From: an uncultured Nitrospira sp.
GTDB taxonomy: Bacteria > Nitrospirota > Nitrospiria > Nitrospirales > Nitrospiraceae
DNA: 40,665 bases
Assembly: GCA_902500755.1 (NCBI GenBank)
Contig: CABVRV010000025.1
Location: 1 to 40,665 of the forward strand
Reading direction: 5' to 3'
A program made the translations under genes and the position numbers. Below the pieces are notes generated by a model. It worked only from the letters and a program-made list of their open reading frames with translations. It was not told where the DNA came from and did not search any database. Shown piece after piece: positions 31,195 to 39,014 of this stretch (its first letter is position 1; every line of letters begins with the position of its first letter).

Positions 31195-31209
31195 ATTCTG
31201 CTGCAGAAT
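31195..31209. promoter_or_regulatory. Inverted repeat ATTCTGC-T-GCAGAAT upstream of the kinase-regulator pair
   Basis: A perfect 7-bp inverted repeat with a 1-nt centre lies 108 bp before the kinase start and 27 bp after the protease stop. A further half-site GCAGAAT sits at 31156-31162. An operator is plausible; no T tract supports a terminator. Confidence 0.35.
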
Positions 31210-31235
31210 GAGCAATCAGAGCGATTCTACGCCCT

Positions 31236-32276
31236 CTATTTTTCTCCTCCGCTCAACACCACATGAAACGTCAGATCGGCATCGACTCGGCGGACTTTGA
31301 CGGCAACCTCTTGGCCTGGGCTGGTACGCTCGATAAGGTAATTCTTGAGCTGAGCCCCATCAAGAATCTCCGCATCCTCAATCGCCAACAAGATATCGTG
31401 TTTCTGAATACCTGCCGTTTTCGCGGGCTCCGCGACATCTTTCACCGCCACGCGCAACCTCGTCCCATCCTTCACCGACGTCATATGGATCCCGAGCTTC
31501 GAAAACGTAATCGGTTTCCCCGAAAGAGCGGCTTGGACGATACGTTCGGCAAGGCTTCCCGGAATGGCAAAAGCCATGCGGCTACAGTATGCCTGGGTCT
31601 CTTCTTTATCCGTTTGAATCACAGCATGGAGAATGCCGACAACTTCTCCTTGCGCGTTGAACAGTCCACCTCCGGAGTTTCCGCTGCATGCCGAAAGGTC
31701 TGCCTGGATCAGTCGAGTATCGACGGTTTGCAGAAATGTGTTGGTATTGCCGAGCCTCCCAAAGGCCATCGTCGGCCCCCAACCAAGCGGATAGCCGACT
31801 GTGAAGACCTCCATTCCCGGTGAAACTTCCTCCATGGAAAATGACGTCCCAGCCTGCAATTTAGAGCGATGCCGTTCGACCACTCGATACACCACCACAT
31901 CCATAAAGGCGCTATCGCCTACGAGATCGGCAGAAAGCTCATGGAGATCATGCGTGAGTAGGCGGATCTGTTTCTGAATGATCATCCCTGCCGAGAGATC
32001 ATGCTTTTCCGCGGCATGTCTTGCCGTAATCACATAGCCATCTCGCAGGTGAAACCCGGTTCCACGGACGGCAACTTTGCCAGGCCTTTCCGGCATTCGC
32101 TGGTCTTGGGTATCTGTTAGGATTCCCACCGTTACCTGTTTCGCTCGAAGAAACGCGTCCTGGCTGAGCGGCGTCGTTTCGGCTCTGAGATCGAGACTTG
32201 GCACCATCGCCACGACACCTACGAGGAACGCGAATAGGCTCACACACCGAACCGACGAAGAGACATGATCACTCAT
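31236..32276 (-). CDS. Periplasmic trypsin-like serine protease with PDZ domain
   Basis: 346 residues. The signal peptide (LFAFLVGVVAMVPSLDLRAE) precedes a trypsin-like domain (about 40-240) with H87 in VITARHAAE, D126 in FMDVVVYRV and S201 in SACSGNSGGG, so the triad is complete. A PDZ domain (about 255-340) has AEPAKTAGIQKHDILLAIED. This is the DegP/HtrA layout with one PDZ but shorter than DegP (about 450 residues), closer to DegS-sized proteins although secreted rather than anchored. AAGGA lies 8 nt upstream of the ATG. A periplasmic quality-control or regulatory protease is likely. It is divergent from the PvdO-like gene at 32492. Confidence 0.88.
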   Translation of the reverse strand: MSDHVSSSVRCVSLFAFLVGVVAMVPSLDLRAETTPLSQDAFLRAKQVTVGILTDTQDQRMPERPGKVAVRGTGFHLRDGYVITARHAAEKHDLSAGMIIQKQIRLLTHDLHELSADLVGDSAFMDVVVYRVVERHRSKLQAGTSFSMEEVSPGMEVFTVGYPLGWGPTMAFGRLGNTNTFLQTVDTRLIQADLSACSGNSGGGLFNAQGEVVGILHAVIQTDKEETQAYCSRMAFAIPGSLAERIVQAALSGKPITFSKLGIHMTSVKDGTRLRVAVKDVAEPAKTAGIQKHDILLAIEDAEILDGAQLKNYLIERTSPGQEVAVKVRRVDADLTFHVVLSGGEK

Positions 32277-32491
32277 TCGACTATCCTTTCAAACGGTCCT
32301 TCCGACTGGACCACCGTGAAACAGAGTCAGGTGCTTTTTCTCCTGAAGTCATGCCAGGATACCTCATCACTCTCGTTCAATTCAGCCCTCATGAAAGCGC
32401 ATCGAATGTCTCCGCTGTCTTGTAAGCCGTGAACCCTGAGCTTATAGTCTCACACAAAAAGAGCCCTCATGAACATCCTGGACACCGCTTG

Positions 32492-33391
32492 ATGCCGAAC
32501 AGTTGCACGTGGTCTGTACTTTCCCTGTTTCTCCTTCTCGTCATGCCATGCCCAACTATGGCAGCGTCTGAATCAAAACCCACGCCGGAACTGGCCAAAC
32601 ATGTGACTCGGATCGCCGGGCTGGCCCGATCATCACCGATGGTGACCATCCCAGCCGGGACGTTTTTACTCGGTTCCAAGAGAGTCGATGGTGATCCGTA
32701 TGGAAAGTGGACACAGTTCGATGATACGGAACTCCCTCAACAACAGGTCTGGCTGGACGACTACGAGATCGACCGTGAAGAAGTCAGCCTCGGAGAATAT
32801 CTCTCCTTTCTACAGAGGAAGAGGCTGCATCCCTCTACTGAGCTACAGAAACTGATCTGGCATCTCATTACCGTCCATTTCGTTTCAGACCAGACTCTGA
32901 CTCGATGGCCTGCGCTCTATGTCACATGGGCAGAAGCCCATAGTCTCTGCACGGCAAAGCGAGCAAGGCTTCCGACGGAAGCCGAATGGGAAAAGGCGGC
33001 GCGCGGTTCGGCGGGTAACCTCTACCCATGGGGCGAAGCCGCTCCTACCTCCACCCTCGCGATGTTTGGGCAACATCATGTTCATGAAATCCCCATTCTG
33101 GCCGCCGTCGATTCACATGACGACGGAAAGAGCCCCTATGGACTTCACCATATGGCAGGGAACGTGGCGGAATGGGTACAGGACTGGTTTGGCTTCGACT
33201 ACTATGCGTATATGCCGGAGCGGAATCCGCCTGGCCCAACCGCAGGGCGCTACAAAGGCGTTCGCGGAGGCTCCTGGAAAAGTAAGCGGGTGATGCTCCG
33301 ATCGGCGACCAGAGGCGGAGCTTCTCCGGATCAACGTTCGGCAACCATCGGGTTTCGATGCGCACGATCATCGAGTTCTCCGCTCCCGTAG
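32492..33391 (+). CDS. Secreted SUMF1/EgtB/PvdO-fold protein 1
   Basis: 299 residues from the ATG at 32492, chosen because a signal peptide follows directly (TWSVLSLFLLLVMPCPTMAA); a GTG at 32429 is possible but gives a long leader. The FGE-sulfatase fold shows MVTIPAGTFLLGSKR, QQVWLDDYEIDREEV, ARLPTEAEWEKAARG, LYPWGE, GNVAEWVQDWF, VRGGSWKSKR and IGFRCAR. True formylglycine-generating enzymes carry a copper-binding Cys pair in the segment after RGGSW; here that segment has none. It is therefore not a sulfatase activator of the classic type and is closer to PvdO-like periplasmic proteins. It starts a plus-strand cluster with a LolA-like and a second PvdO-like gene. Confidence 0.82.
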   Translation: MPNSCTWSVLSLFLLLVMPCPTMAASESKPTPELAKHVTRIAGLARSSPMVTIPAGTFLLGSKRVDGDPYGKWTQFDDTELPQQQVWLDDYEIDREEVSLGEYLSFLQRKRLHPSTELQKLIWHLITVHFVSDQTLTRWPALYVTWAEAHSLCTAKRARLPTEAEWEKAARGSAGNLYPWGEAAPTSTLAMFGQHHVHEIPILAAVDSHDDGKSPYGLHHMAGNVAEWVQDWFGFDYYAYMPERNPPGPTAGRYKGVRGGSWKSKRVMLRSATRGGASPDQRSATIGFRCARSSSSPLP

Positions 33392-33480
33392 CGATAAGCC
33401 CCGTACGGGACACCGCTCCCACAAACCTGCCGACGGCGAGTGAGGAAACTTCGCTGATCCTTATGGTAGTATCTTGCCCG

Positions 33481-34071
33481 ATGAGTCAGCACCGTTGGAT
33501 ATTCGTGATTGTCTGGAGTGGGCTGCTGTTTGGGCAGCAGGCTTCAGCCCTGGAGTTTACAGCTGATCAGGTGACTAAGATCGACGGCAAGTTGCACAAA
33601 TCCTATATCTATTACCGTGATGCGATGTGGCGGATCGAACACCATAGCACGGGACCAGTGAACGTCAGCATCGTGCGAAAGGACAAACAGATCGTCTGGC
33701 TTTTACTTTCAAGAATGAAACACTTCAAGACCATTCCTTACAGCCCTGACCATGACTTGAGAGTGAGTGCGCAGCTGGAGGGAGAAATCTCACGGCAGGA
33801 GATCGGTTCGGAAGTACGCGAAGGGCATCCCACGGTGCTGTATGAGGTCACGACGAAGCAAGGGGAGCGAGTCGATGCCTACTACCAATGGGTTGCCACG
33901 GATATCCATTTCCCCATGAAACTTGCCAAGAAAGACGGCAGCTGGATCATCGAGTATCATCACGTAAAAATGCGCTCTGTTTCAGACTACCTCTTTAACT
34001 TACCTGTGAACTTTCAACCGTTGGAAGCATTTGACACGCCGGAGCCCGAACAGAACGGGCCAAGCATGTGA
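33481..34071 (+). CDS. LolA-like secreted protein
   Basis: 196 residues from the ATG at 33481, with the signal peptide WIFVIVWSGLLFGQQASA. The mature protein is an open beta-barrel-like series of strands: LEFTADQVTKIDGKLHKSYI, MWRIEHHSTG, KDKQIVWLLLSRMKHFKTIP, VLYEVTTKQGERVDAYYQWV, SWIIEYHHVKM. This resembles the LolA/DUF4412-type fold that holds lipid or lipoprotein tails in the periplasm. The minus-strand protein at 37428-38072 has the same layout. The next gene begins shortly after the stop, with its own strong ribosome site, indicating co-transcription with two PvdO-like genes. The ligand is unknown. Confidence 0.65.
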   Translation: MSQHRWIFVIVWSGLLFGQQASALEFTADQVTKIDGKLHKSYIYYRDAMWRIEHHSTGPVNVSIVRKDKQIVWLLLSRMKHFKTIPYSPDHDLRVSAQLEGEISRQEIGSEVREGHPTVLYEVTTKQGERVDAYYQWVATDIHFPMKLAKKDGSWIIEYHHVKMRSVSDYLFNLPVNFQPLEAFDTPEPEQNGPSM

Positions 34072-34091
34072 TACACGAAGGAGGACGGATC

Positions 34092-35003
34092 GTGCGAGTT
34101 TATCGGATCGCCTTAAGCATGGCACTCACGGGACTCATCGCTGTGGGAGGAGCGCTTGCGCTGGACGTGGCTGACGTTGTTCGGCAGTGGACTCCTGAAG
34201 GAAAACGACTGGCGGAAGAGAGAGCCAAACTTTCGGCGCATGACGAAATGATCGTGATTCCCGCCGGCGAGTTTTTGATGGGGAGCGACAAAAAAGTTGA
34301 TCGGAACGCATACCAAGCCGAACTCCCGCAGCGCAAAGTCTATCTGGACGCCTACGAAATCGACAAATTTGAAGTCACGACCGTCCAATTTCTGAAATAC
34401 GTCCTGGCTCATGACCTGCCGCCTCTGATCGACTGGCAGTATGACGGTGGAAACTTCCAGGACACGATGTCGAATCATCCCGTCATGCATATCTCCTGGG
34501 TTGAAGCCGATGACTACTGTCGATGGGCAGGCAAACGGCTCCCAACCGAAGCGGAATGGGAAAAAGCCGCGCGTGGGCAGGATGGACGTGTCTATCCCTG
34601 GGGGAATCAGATGGCTGGATTGTCGCGGGCGAACTTCGGACGGACTGGTCTGTCAGGCCCTGTACGAGATCGCCCCGAGCGCCTCTTGCTCTATCCACCG
34701 ATTATTTCTGTCGACAAGTACGACAATGCCGTGAGTCCGTACGGTGCCTTTCAGATGTCCGGCAATGTGGCCGAATGGGTCGCCGATTGGTATGACTCCA
34801 AATACTATGCGACGGCGCCCGCCCAGAATCCAAAAGGACCGGAGAAGGGAACCCAGCGGAGCTTCCGCGGCGGCAGCTGGATCGACAGCACCCCAAGCGT
34901 ACGAACCGCGCAACGCAACGGGACAGACCCGAATACAAAAATGAATTGGCTCGGTTTCCGTTGCGCACGAGATGTGACAACTTCACCAGAAGCCCGGAAC
35001 TAA
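34092..35003 (+). CDS. Secreted SUMF1/EgtB/PvdO-fold protein 2
   Basis: 303 residues. A GTG at 34092 is chosen because AAGGAGG lies 7 nt upstream and a signal peptide follows (VYRIALSMALTGLIAVGGAL). The fold marks are EMIVIPAGEFLMGSDKK, RKVYLDAYEIDKFEVTTVQF, MHISWVEADDYCRWAGKRLP, TEAEWEKAARGQDGRVYPWG, GNVAEWVADWYD, FRGGSWIDSTPSVRTAQRNG and LGFRCARD. The FGE copper-site Cys pair is missing, as in its neighbour. The start lies 21 nt after the LolA-like gene's stop, so the three genes form a likely operon. It may modify or bind an exported partner protein; nothing in the sequence names it. Confidence 0.85.
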   Translation: MRVYRIALSMALTGLIAVGGALALDVADVVRQWTPEGKRLAEERAKLSAHDEMIVIPAGEFLMGSDKKVDRNAYQAELPQRKVYLDAYEIDKFEVTTVQFLKYVLAHDLPPLIDWQYDGGNFQDTMSNHPVMHISWVEADDYCRWAGKRLPTEAEWEKAARGQDGRVYPWGNQMAGLSRANFGRTGLSGPVRDRPERLLLYPPIISVDKYDNAVSPYGAFQMSGNVAEWVADWYDSKYYATAPAQNPKGPEKGTQRSFRGGSWIDSTPSVRTAQRNGTDPNTKMNWLGFRCARDVTTSPEARN

Positions 35004-35130
35004 ACAACCGCTGTATCGTCTTATCACAACGGAAACGGTCGAGATCGAGAGGATGGGCCGGGCTGGTCGCACGACGTGATCGCCTGAGCACGCATGGAAG
35101 AGCCACGGATTTAGAGTGAGTGTCCGTTGG

Positions 35131-35976
35131 TTATTTCAACGGAACATCGGCTGCACACCGAAACCCCGTCGACTCATTGCGCATCATCGGATCGCTCTCT
35201 ACACGGGTAAAGATGCGGACGGTGGGCGTTTCGTTTTGCCATCCTGCGCCGCGAATGACCTTCTTTAAACCAGCGGCTGGACCTTGAGGGTTCTTCTCCG
35301 GGCTCTTCTCATAGTACTGGGCGTCATACCAGTCATTGACCCATTCCCAGACGTTGCCGGCCATGTCGTATACTCCAAATGGGCTCTTGCCCGCTTCATA
35401 ACTTCCAACAGGCATGAGGGTCTTCTCTCCAATCCATCGTTGATTGTAATTGAGATGCTTAGCCGTCGGTTCCACATTCCCCCATGGGAACCTCCTGTCG
35501 GACGTTCCTTTGGCCGCCTTTTCCCACTCTGCTTCCGTCGGGAGTCGTTTGCCCACCCATGCGCAGTATGCTTCCGCGTCAAACCAATCAACGTTGATCA
35601 CAGGTCGATCGACAAGGGAGTCTGTGATGCTGTCTCCTTGCCACAGATTTCGCGTTGGATTTTTTGGGTTCTGCGGTACGCGATGCCCTGTAGACTTGAC
35701 AAAGGCCACATATAAGCCATTCGTCACTTCGTACTTGTCGATCGCGAACGTGTCTACAAACACCTGATGACGTGGGTATTCATCCCGACCCCCGTCTCGA
35801 TCTCCATCGGGTACACCCATTGGAAACAAGCCGGCCGGCACCACGATCATCTGGGCGCCGTCCATGGCGGCTAGGAACTCAACTGGATCGTGAGCTGATC
35901 GGTCGGCGGCGAATGAAATAGATTGGCCAAACACAAGGCTCCACAAAGCCGAGCACACCACAAATCGCATAAACAT
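35131..35976 (-). CDS. Secreted SUMF1/EgtB/PvdO-fold protein 3
   Basis: 281 residues. A signal peptide (FVVCSALWSLVFGQSISFAA) follows the ATG at 35976, which has AAGGAG about 9 nt upstream. The fold marks are MIVVPAGLFPMGVPDGDRDG, HQVFVDTFAIDKYEVTNGLY, VDWFDAEAYCAWVGKRLP, TEAEWEKAAKG, FPWGNVEPTAKHLNYN, GNVWEWVNDWYDAQYY, VIRGAGWQNETPTVRIF and TGFRCAAD. The FGE copper-site Cys pair is absent. It converges with the plus-strand operon and stands apart from the HEAT-repeat gene by 89 bp containing a palindrome, so it may have its own promoter. Confidence 0.85.
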   Translation of the reverse strand: MFMRFVVCSALWSLVFGQSISFAADRSAHDPVEFLAAMDGAQMIVVPAGLFPMGVPDGDRDGGRDEYPRHQVFVDTFAIDKYEVTNGLYVAFVKSTGHRVPQNPKNPTRNLWQGDSITDSLVDRPVINVDWFDAEAYCAWVGKRLPTEAEWEKAAKGTSDRRFPWGNVEPTAKHLNYNQRWIGEKTLMPVGSYEAGKSPFGVYDMAGNVWEWVNDWYDAQYYEKSPEKNPQGPAAGLKKVIRGAGWQNETPTVRIFTRVESDPMMRNESTGFRCAADVPLK

Positions 35977-36013
35977 TGGAGCACGCTCCTTCCGGACACC
36001 TATTTGAAAAATG

Positions 36014-36028
36014 ATCGTATCATACGAT
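36014..36028. promoter_or_regulatory. Inverted repeat ATCGTA-TCA-TACGAT upstream of PvdO-like gene 3
   Basis: A perfect palindrome (7-bp arms ATCGTAT/ATACGAT around one C) lies 37 bp before the ATG at 35976. Its half-sites equal those at 6013-6028. An operator or promoter-overlapping site is plausible. A further perfect palindrome, GCACCGGTGC, lies at 36054-36063. Confidence 0.35.
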
Positions 36029-36065
36029 TAAAGAGCGATGCCGGAACCAGGGCGCACCGGTGCAC

Positions 36066-37424
36066 CTACTCGTTCGGTGCAGAGACTGTTAAAAGTGCAC
36101 CCCCTACCGTGGCTCGAACGGCATCATCCTCGTCATGCAGGTTCTCTTTGAACATCTCCATCGCGCGCGCTCCCTCGACCTTCGCGATCGATCGGATCGC
36201 TGCAATCCTTACACGAGGCACCGTATCCTGTAGCAACAGCATCAACGCCGACCGCGCCGGCTCTCGATTCACCTGTCCCGCATGCCCCAAGGCCCGTGCC
36301 ACGGCAGCACGAACCGCCGGCTCTTTCGTATTGATGAGCGTTCGCACGGAGCTGGCTAGGATTTCATACCGTTCGTCCTGCTCTAGAAGCGCACCGATGA
36401 CGAAAGCCCTCACCGCGGAATCGCGGTCATCGAGCGCGTTGATCAGAGCCGACCGTGCGTCCGAACCATGCATCTTGCCTAAACTCACCGCTGCAGCGAT
36501 TCGAACAGGAGTGAGTGGATCTCCTAGAAGTCGCGTCAATACAGGTACAGCTTGCGCTGACGGCATATGGCCAAACCCTGCCGCGGCAGCTCCCCGCACT
36601 GATGGTTGCTTGTGTTGGCTTGCCTCCGTGAGAATCGGAATTACTTTTGACGATTGGCGCTCCACCAATGCGCGAATTGCCGACGTTCGTTCATCGGGAT
36701 TCGGCGCTTTTGCATACCGCAGCAGCAAGTCGCACGCCTTTGGACGTTTCAGATGACAGAGAACCTCGGCTGCCGCCACGCGCACCCGTACCTCTGGGTC
36801 CTTCAGCAGCGGTTCAACGAGTGAGACGACCGACACATCATCTGACTTCGCAAACCCCTTGAGTACTGCCTCCTTTACTAGCACGGCTTGATCCCCAAGG
36901 GCCTGCCTGAATTTTGGCGAACGACGTCCGGCATCCAGCTTGGCAAGCCCTTCAGCTGCCAAAGCTCTGACAAGACCAGACCCGTCACTGAGGCCATCCT
37001 CTAAAAATGGAATGGCCTGGGGACTTTGCCACTCTTTCAGAGCCGTATATGCCGCTCCACGCATCTGCTCTCTCATATCCTTCGTAAGGACCACGATGAA
37101 TCCAAGGGCCACCTCTCGAAGGATCACCCGATCATCCTGCTGGAGCATTTGCGCAAGTTTGTCATATTCCGTGAGGGCATCTTTGGAGTTGCCGAGCCTC
37201 ACCAACGTGCGGACCTTGAGTCGGCGAACGTCCGGTACCCCGGATGTCTCTGTGTCAAGTTTGGCCAACTCCTCAAGGGCCTTTTGGTACTCCATATTAT
37301 CGTACAGTGCTTGAATCTTCTGAAGGTCGGATTGCGTCGCGCCACATGCCGGTTCGAAGATGAGAAGAAGGCACACCAAGGGAAACAAGGCCAACACAGC
37401 TCGTCGAATACGCAAGGCAATCAT
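36066..37424 (-). CDS. Secreted TPR/HEAT-repeat scaffold protein
   Basis: 452 residues. The signal peptide AVLALFPLVCLLLIFEPACG ends at a Cys (FEPACG), so it may be a lipoprotein, although the box is not canonical. A TPR-like helical part (about 30-105: YDNMEYQKALEELAKL, VRLGNSKDALTEYDKLAQML) precedes a long row of HEAT repeats (about 115-445) with units such as GLVRALAAEGLAKLD, VRVRVAAAEVLCHLK, PSVRGAAAAGFGHM, TPVRIAAAVSLGKM, PAVRAAVARALGHA and PRVRIAAIRSIAKVEG. Such solenoids bind other proteins. It starts 3 nt after the LolA-like gene, so it belongs to the cupredoxin/LolA cluster and may act as an assembly scaffold in the periplasm. Confidence 0.8.
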   Translation of the reverse strand: MIALRIRRAVLALFPLVCLLLIFEPACGATQSDLQKIQALYDNMEYQKALEELAKLDTETSGVPDVRRLKVRTLVRLGNSKDALTEYDKLAQMLQQDDRVILREVALGFIVVLTKDMREQMRGAAYTALKEWQSPQAIPFLEDGLSDGSGLVRALAAEGLAKLDAGRRSPKFRQALGDQAVLVKEAVLKGFAKSDDVSVVSLVEPLLKDPEVRVRVAAAEVLCHLKRPKACDLLLRYAKAPNPDERTSAIRALVERQSSKVIPILTEASQHKQPSVRGAAAAGFGHMPSAQAVPVLTRLLGDPLTPVRIAAAVSLGKMHGSDARSALINALDDRDSAVRAFVIGALLEQDERYEILASSVRTLINTKEPAVRAAVARALGHAGQVNREPARSALMLLLQDTVPRVRIAAIRSIAKVEGARAMEMFKENLHDEDDAVRATVGGALLTVSAPNE

Positions 37425-37427
37425 CCT

Positions 37428-38072
37428 CTACTCCGCGCGCCTCTGATTGGCCGTACTCAGTCGTTTTCTATAGCCTGGCGGCTCTTCAAAGTACATGCTG
37501 GGTTGCGGCGACATACGCACCCGCTCATATTCGAACGACCAATCACGGTCCTGGCTGACCAACTTGAGCACGATCCCAGTCTCTGCATCGACCCATTCGT
37601 AGAATCGTTCAAGACGTCCGTGGCGTTCAGTTCGGACGTCGAACAACCGTGCGGCTCGACCAACTATCTCGTCATCTCCGACCACCGTCCTCTCAGTTTC
37701 TCCGACCAATTCAGGACGGGTTGGGAGAATATCTTCGGTGAAGGGCGTGACCAATAATTCTTTTCGTTGTGGAAGGACATACCAAATTTCTGCGACATCC
37801 GGCCTGATGATTTCAATCGCGGCAAAGCCACGCTCGGTTCGAATAGCATACGTATACTCCAACCTGAGCCAAGCCCCCTTGGCAAACACTTGTGCGCGAT
37901 AGTGTTTCCCATTCACTCGTTTAGTGAGCGTGCCTGAAAATTCCGGCTCTGCAGGAAGACGATCGCTGGCTTTTGAACTGGAGAGCGGCACGCAGAGCGC
38001 GCCGACACAGACAGAAGCACAAACCACCAAGCTGCAGGTTTTCCTCGCAGCGAAGAGAACATCGGTCGTCAA
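37428..38072 (-). CDS. LolA-like secreted protein, second copy
   Basis: 214 residues from a TTG at 38072 that overlaps the stop of the cupredoxin gene (TTGA). The signal peptide is around CSLVVCASVCVGALCVPLSS. Strand-rich mature sequence: FSGTLTKRVNGKHYRAQVFA, AWLRLEYTYAIRTERGF, EIWYVLPQRKELLVTPF, ARLFDVRTERHGRLERFYEW, DRDWSFEYERVRMSPQPSMY. The final FYEWVDAETGIVLKLVSQD to FEYERVRMS segment parallels YYQWVATDIHFPMKLAKKD to IEYHHVKMR in the plus-strand copy at 33481, so the two are paralogues. The fold resembles LolA/DUF4412 proteins. It is translationally coupled to the cupredoxin before it and 3 nt ahead of the HEAT protein. Confidence 0.65.
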   Translation of the reverse strand: MTTDVLFAARKTCSLVVCASVCVGALCVPLSSSKASDRLPAEPEFSGTLTKRVNGKHYRAQVFAKGAWLRLEYTYAIRTERGFAAIEIIRPDVAEIWYVLPQRKELLVTPFTEDILPTRPELVGETERTVVGDDEIVGRAARLFDVRTERHGRLERFYEWVDAETGIVLKLVSQDRDWSFEYERVRMSPQPSMYFEEPPGYRKRLSTANQRRAE

Positions 38073-38992
38073 TGCTGGTGTTCGAGCAGTGGTTGGATAT
38101 CGATGGAATATCCCAACGATTCAAGACCGAATCGTGGGTTGTCTATGACTTTATAGGCCGTTCGACTCCCCCTCGGAGCGGGCACAGAGAGCTGCTCGAC
38201 GAGTTTTCCATCCGGTCGCACCACGACGGATTTTGTCGTGCCAGGTCCTGTCTGTGGATGCCATACCACTAACTGATACGTACCAGGTGGGATCCCGTCG
38301 ATCTTGAATTTCCCTTCAGCATCGGTCAGGGCATAATAGGGATTGTTTACGGCCATGGCCCAACTTTCCATATAGGCATGAAATCCGCATTGCATATAGA
38401 AGGTACGGCGACCTTTATTAAGATAAATCGGGCCGACCAGCGATTTGCCGGGAGCATGGTTATGCAACGCATGGAGATCTCCCCGTCGATGCTGATGGTT
38501 CATGACGAGAGGAGTGTTGAACAATACACGGGCACCCGCCTCCGGCGATGTTTCATACCCTTGAATGTCGTGCATGACGGGATCCATATTGATGACTTCG
38601 ACTGCATGCCCGTTCCGGACGACCGTCATGAACGGCTGAAACATGCAATCGCGCGCTTCGATCAACGGAACAGACACCTCGAAGGGTTTCCCGACTTCAA
38701 CCCCTTCCAGAAGCACAATGGCATCCTTTAATCCCCCCCGATGGTCGACGACGAAGTCATGGAGTAAGCGCCACCCACGACCGTTGGAAATGCGGCCACA
38801 ATACGCAGGGTCAGGAAAGGTAATGAGATTGAACCCCTTCGGTTCAGGTACTGATCCATCGAGGGTGATCGTGCCTTCTATTGATCCACCGTGCTCAACC
38901 TCGATAATTTCATAGGCGTAACTTGGTCCAATCCCCATTAATAGGACGAAGGCTCCGATTCCAAACGTGAACGACGTCCCTCTTGCGCTCAA
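38069..38992 (-). CDS. Amicyanin-type cupredoxin with C-terminal beta-sandwich, paralogue 2
   Basis: 307 residues from a TTG at 38992 behind GAGGAGAGG. The signal peptide is FGIGAFVLLMGIGPSYAY. Conserved parts are EVEHGGSIEGTITLDG, YCGRISNGRGWRLL, DCMFQPFMTVVRNGHAVEVI, and MHDIQGYE with likely ligand H141. A His-rich insert (MNHQHRRGDLHALHNHAPGK) precedes the copper loop MQCGFHAYM (C202, H205, M208; C-x2-H-x2-M as in amicyanin). GIPPGTYQLVVWHPQTG opens the C-terminal beta domain. The His-rich insert, absent in paralogue 1, could bind extra metal. It starts 22 nt after paralogue 3. Confidence 0.8.
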   Translation of the reverse strand: MSARGTSFTFGIGAFVLLMGIGPSYAYEIIEVEHGGSIEGTITLDGSVPEPKGFNLITFPDPAYCGRISNGRGWRLLHDFVVDHRGGLKDAIVLLEGVEVGKPFEVSVPLIEARDCMFQPFMTVVRNGHAVEVINMDPVMHDIQGYETSPEAGARVLFNTPLVMNHQHRRGDLHALHNHAPGKSLVGPIYLNKGRRTFYMQCGFHAYMESWAMAVNNPYYALTDAEGKFKIDGIPPGTYQLVVWHPQTGPGTTKSVVVRPDGKLVEQLSVPAPRGSRTAYKVIDNPRFGLESLGYSIDIQPLLEHQH

Positions 38993-39014
38993 TTTCCTCT
39001 CCTCTTCCCGATAT

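Noticed and set aside
32492-35976. Calling the three SUMF1-fold genes sulfatase-activating formylglycine-generating enzymes
   Set aside because: The copper-binding Cys pair is missing in all three and no sulfatase is in the window.
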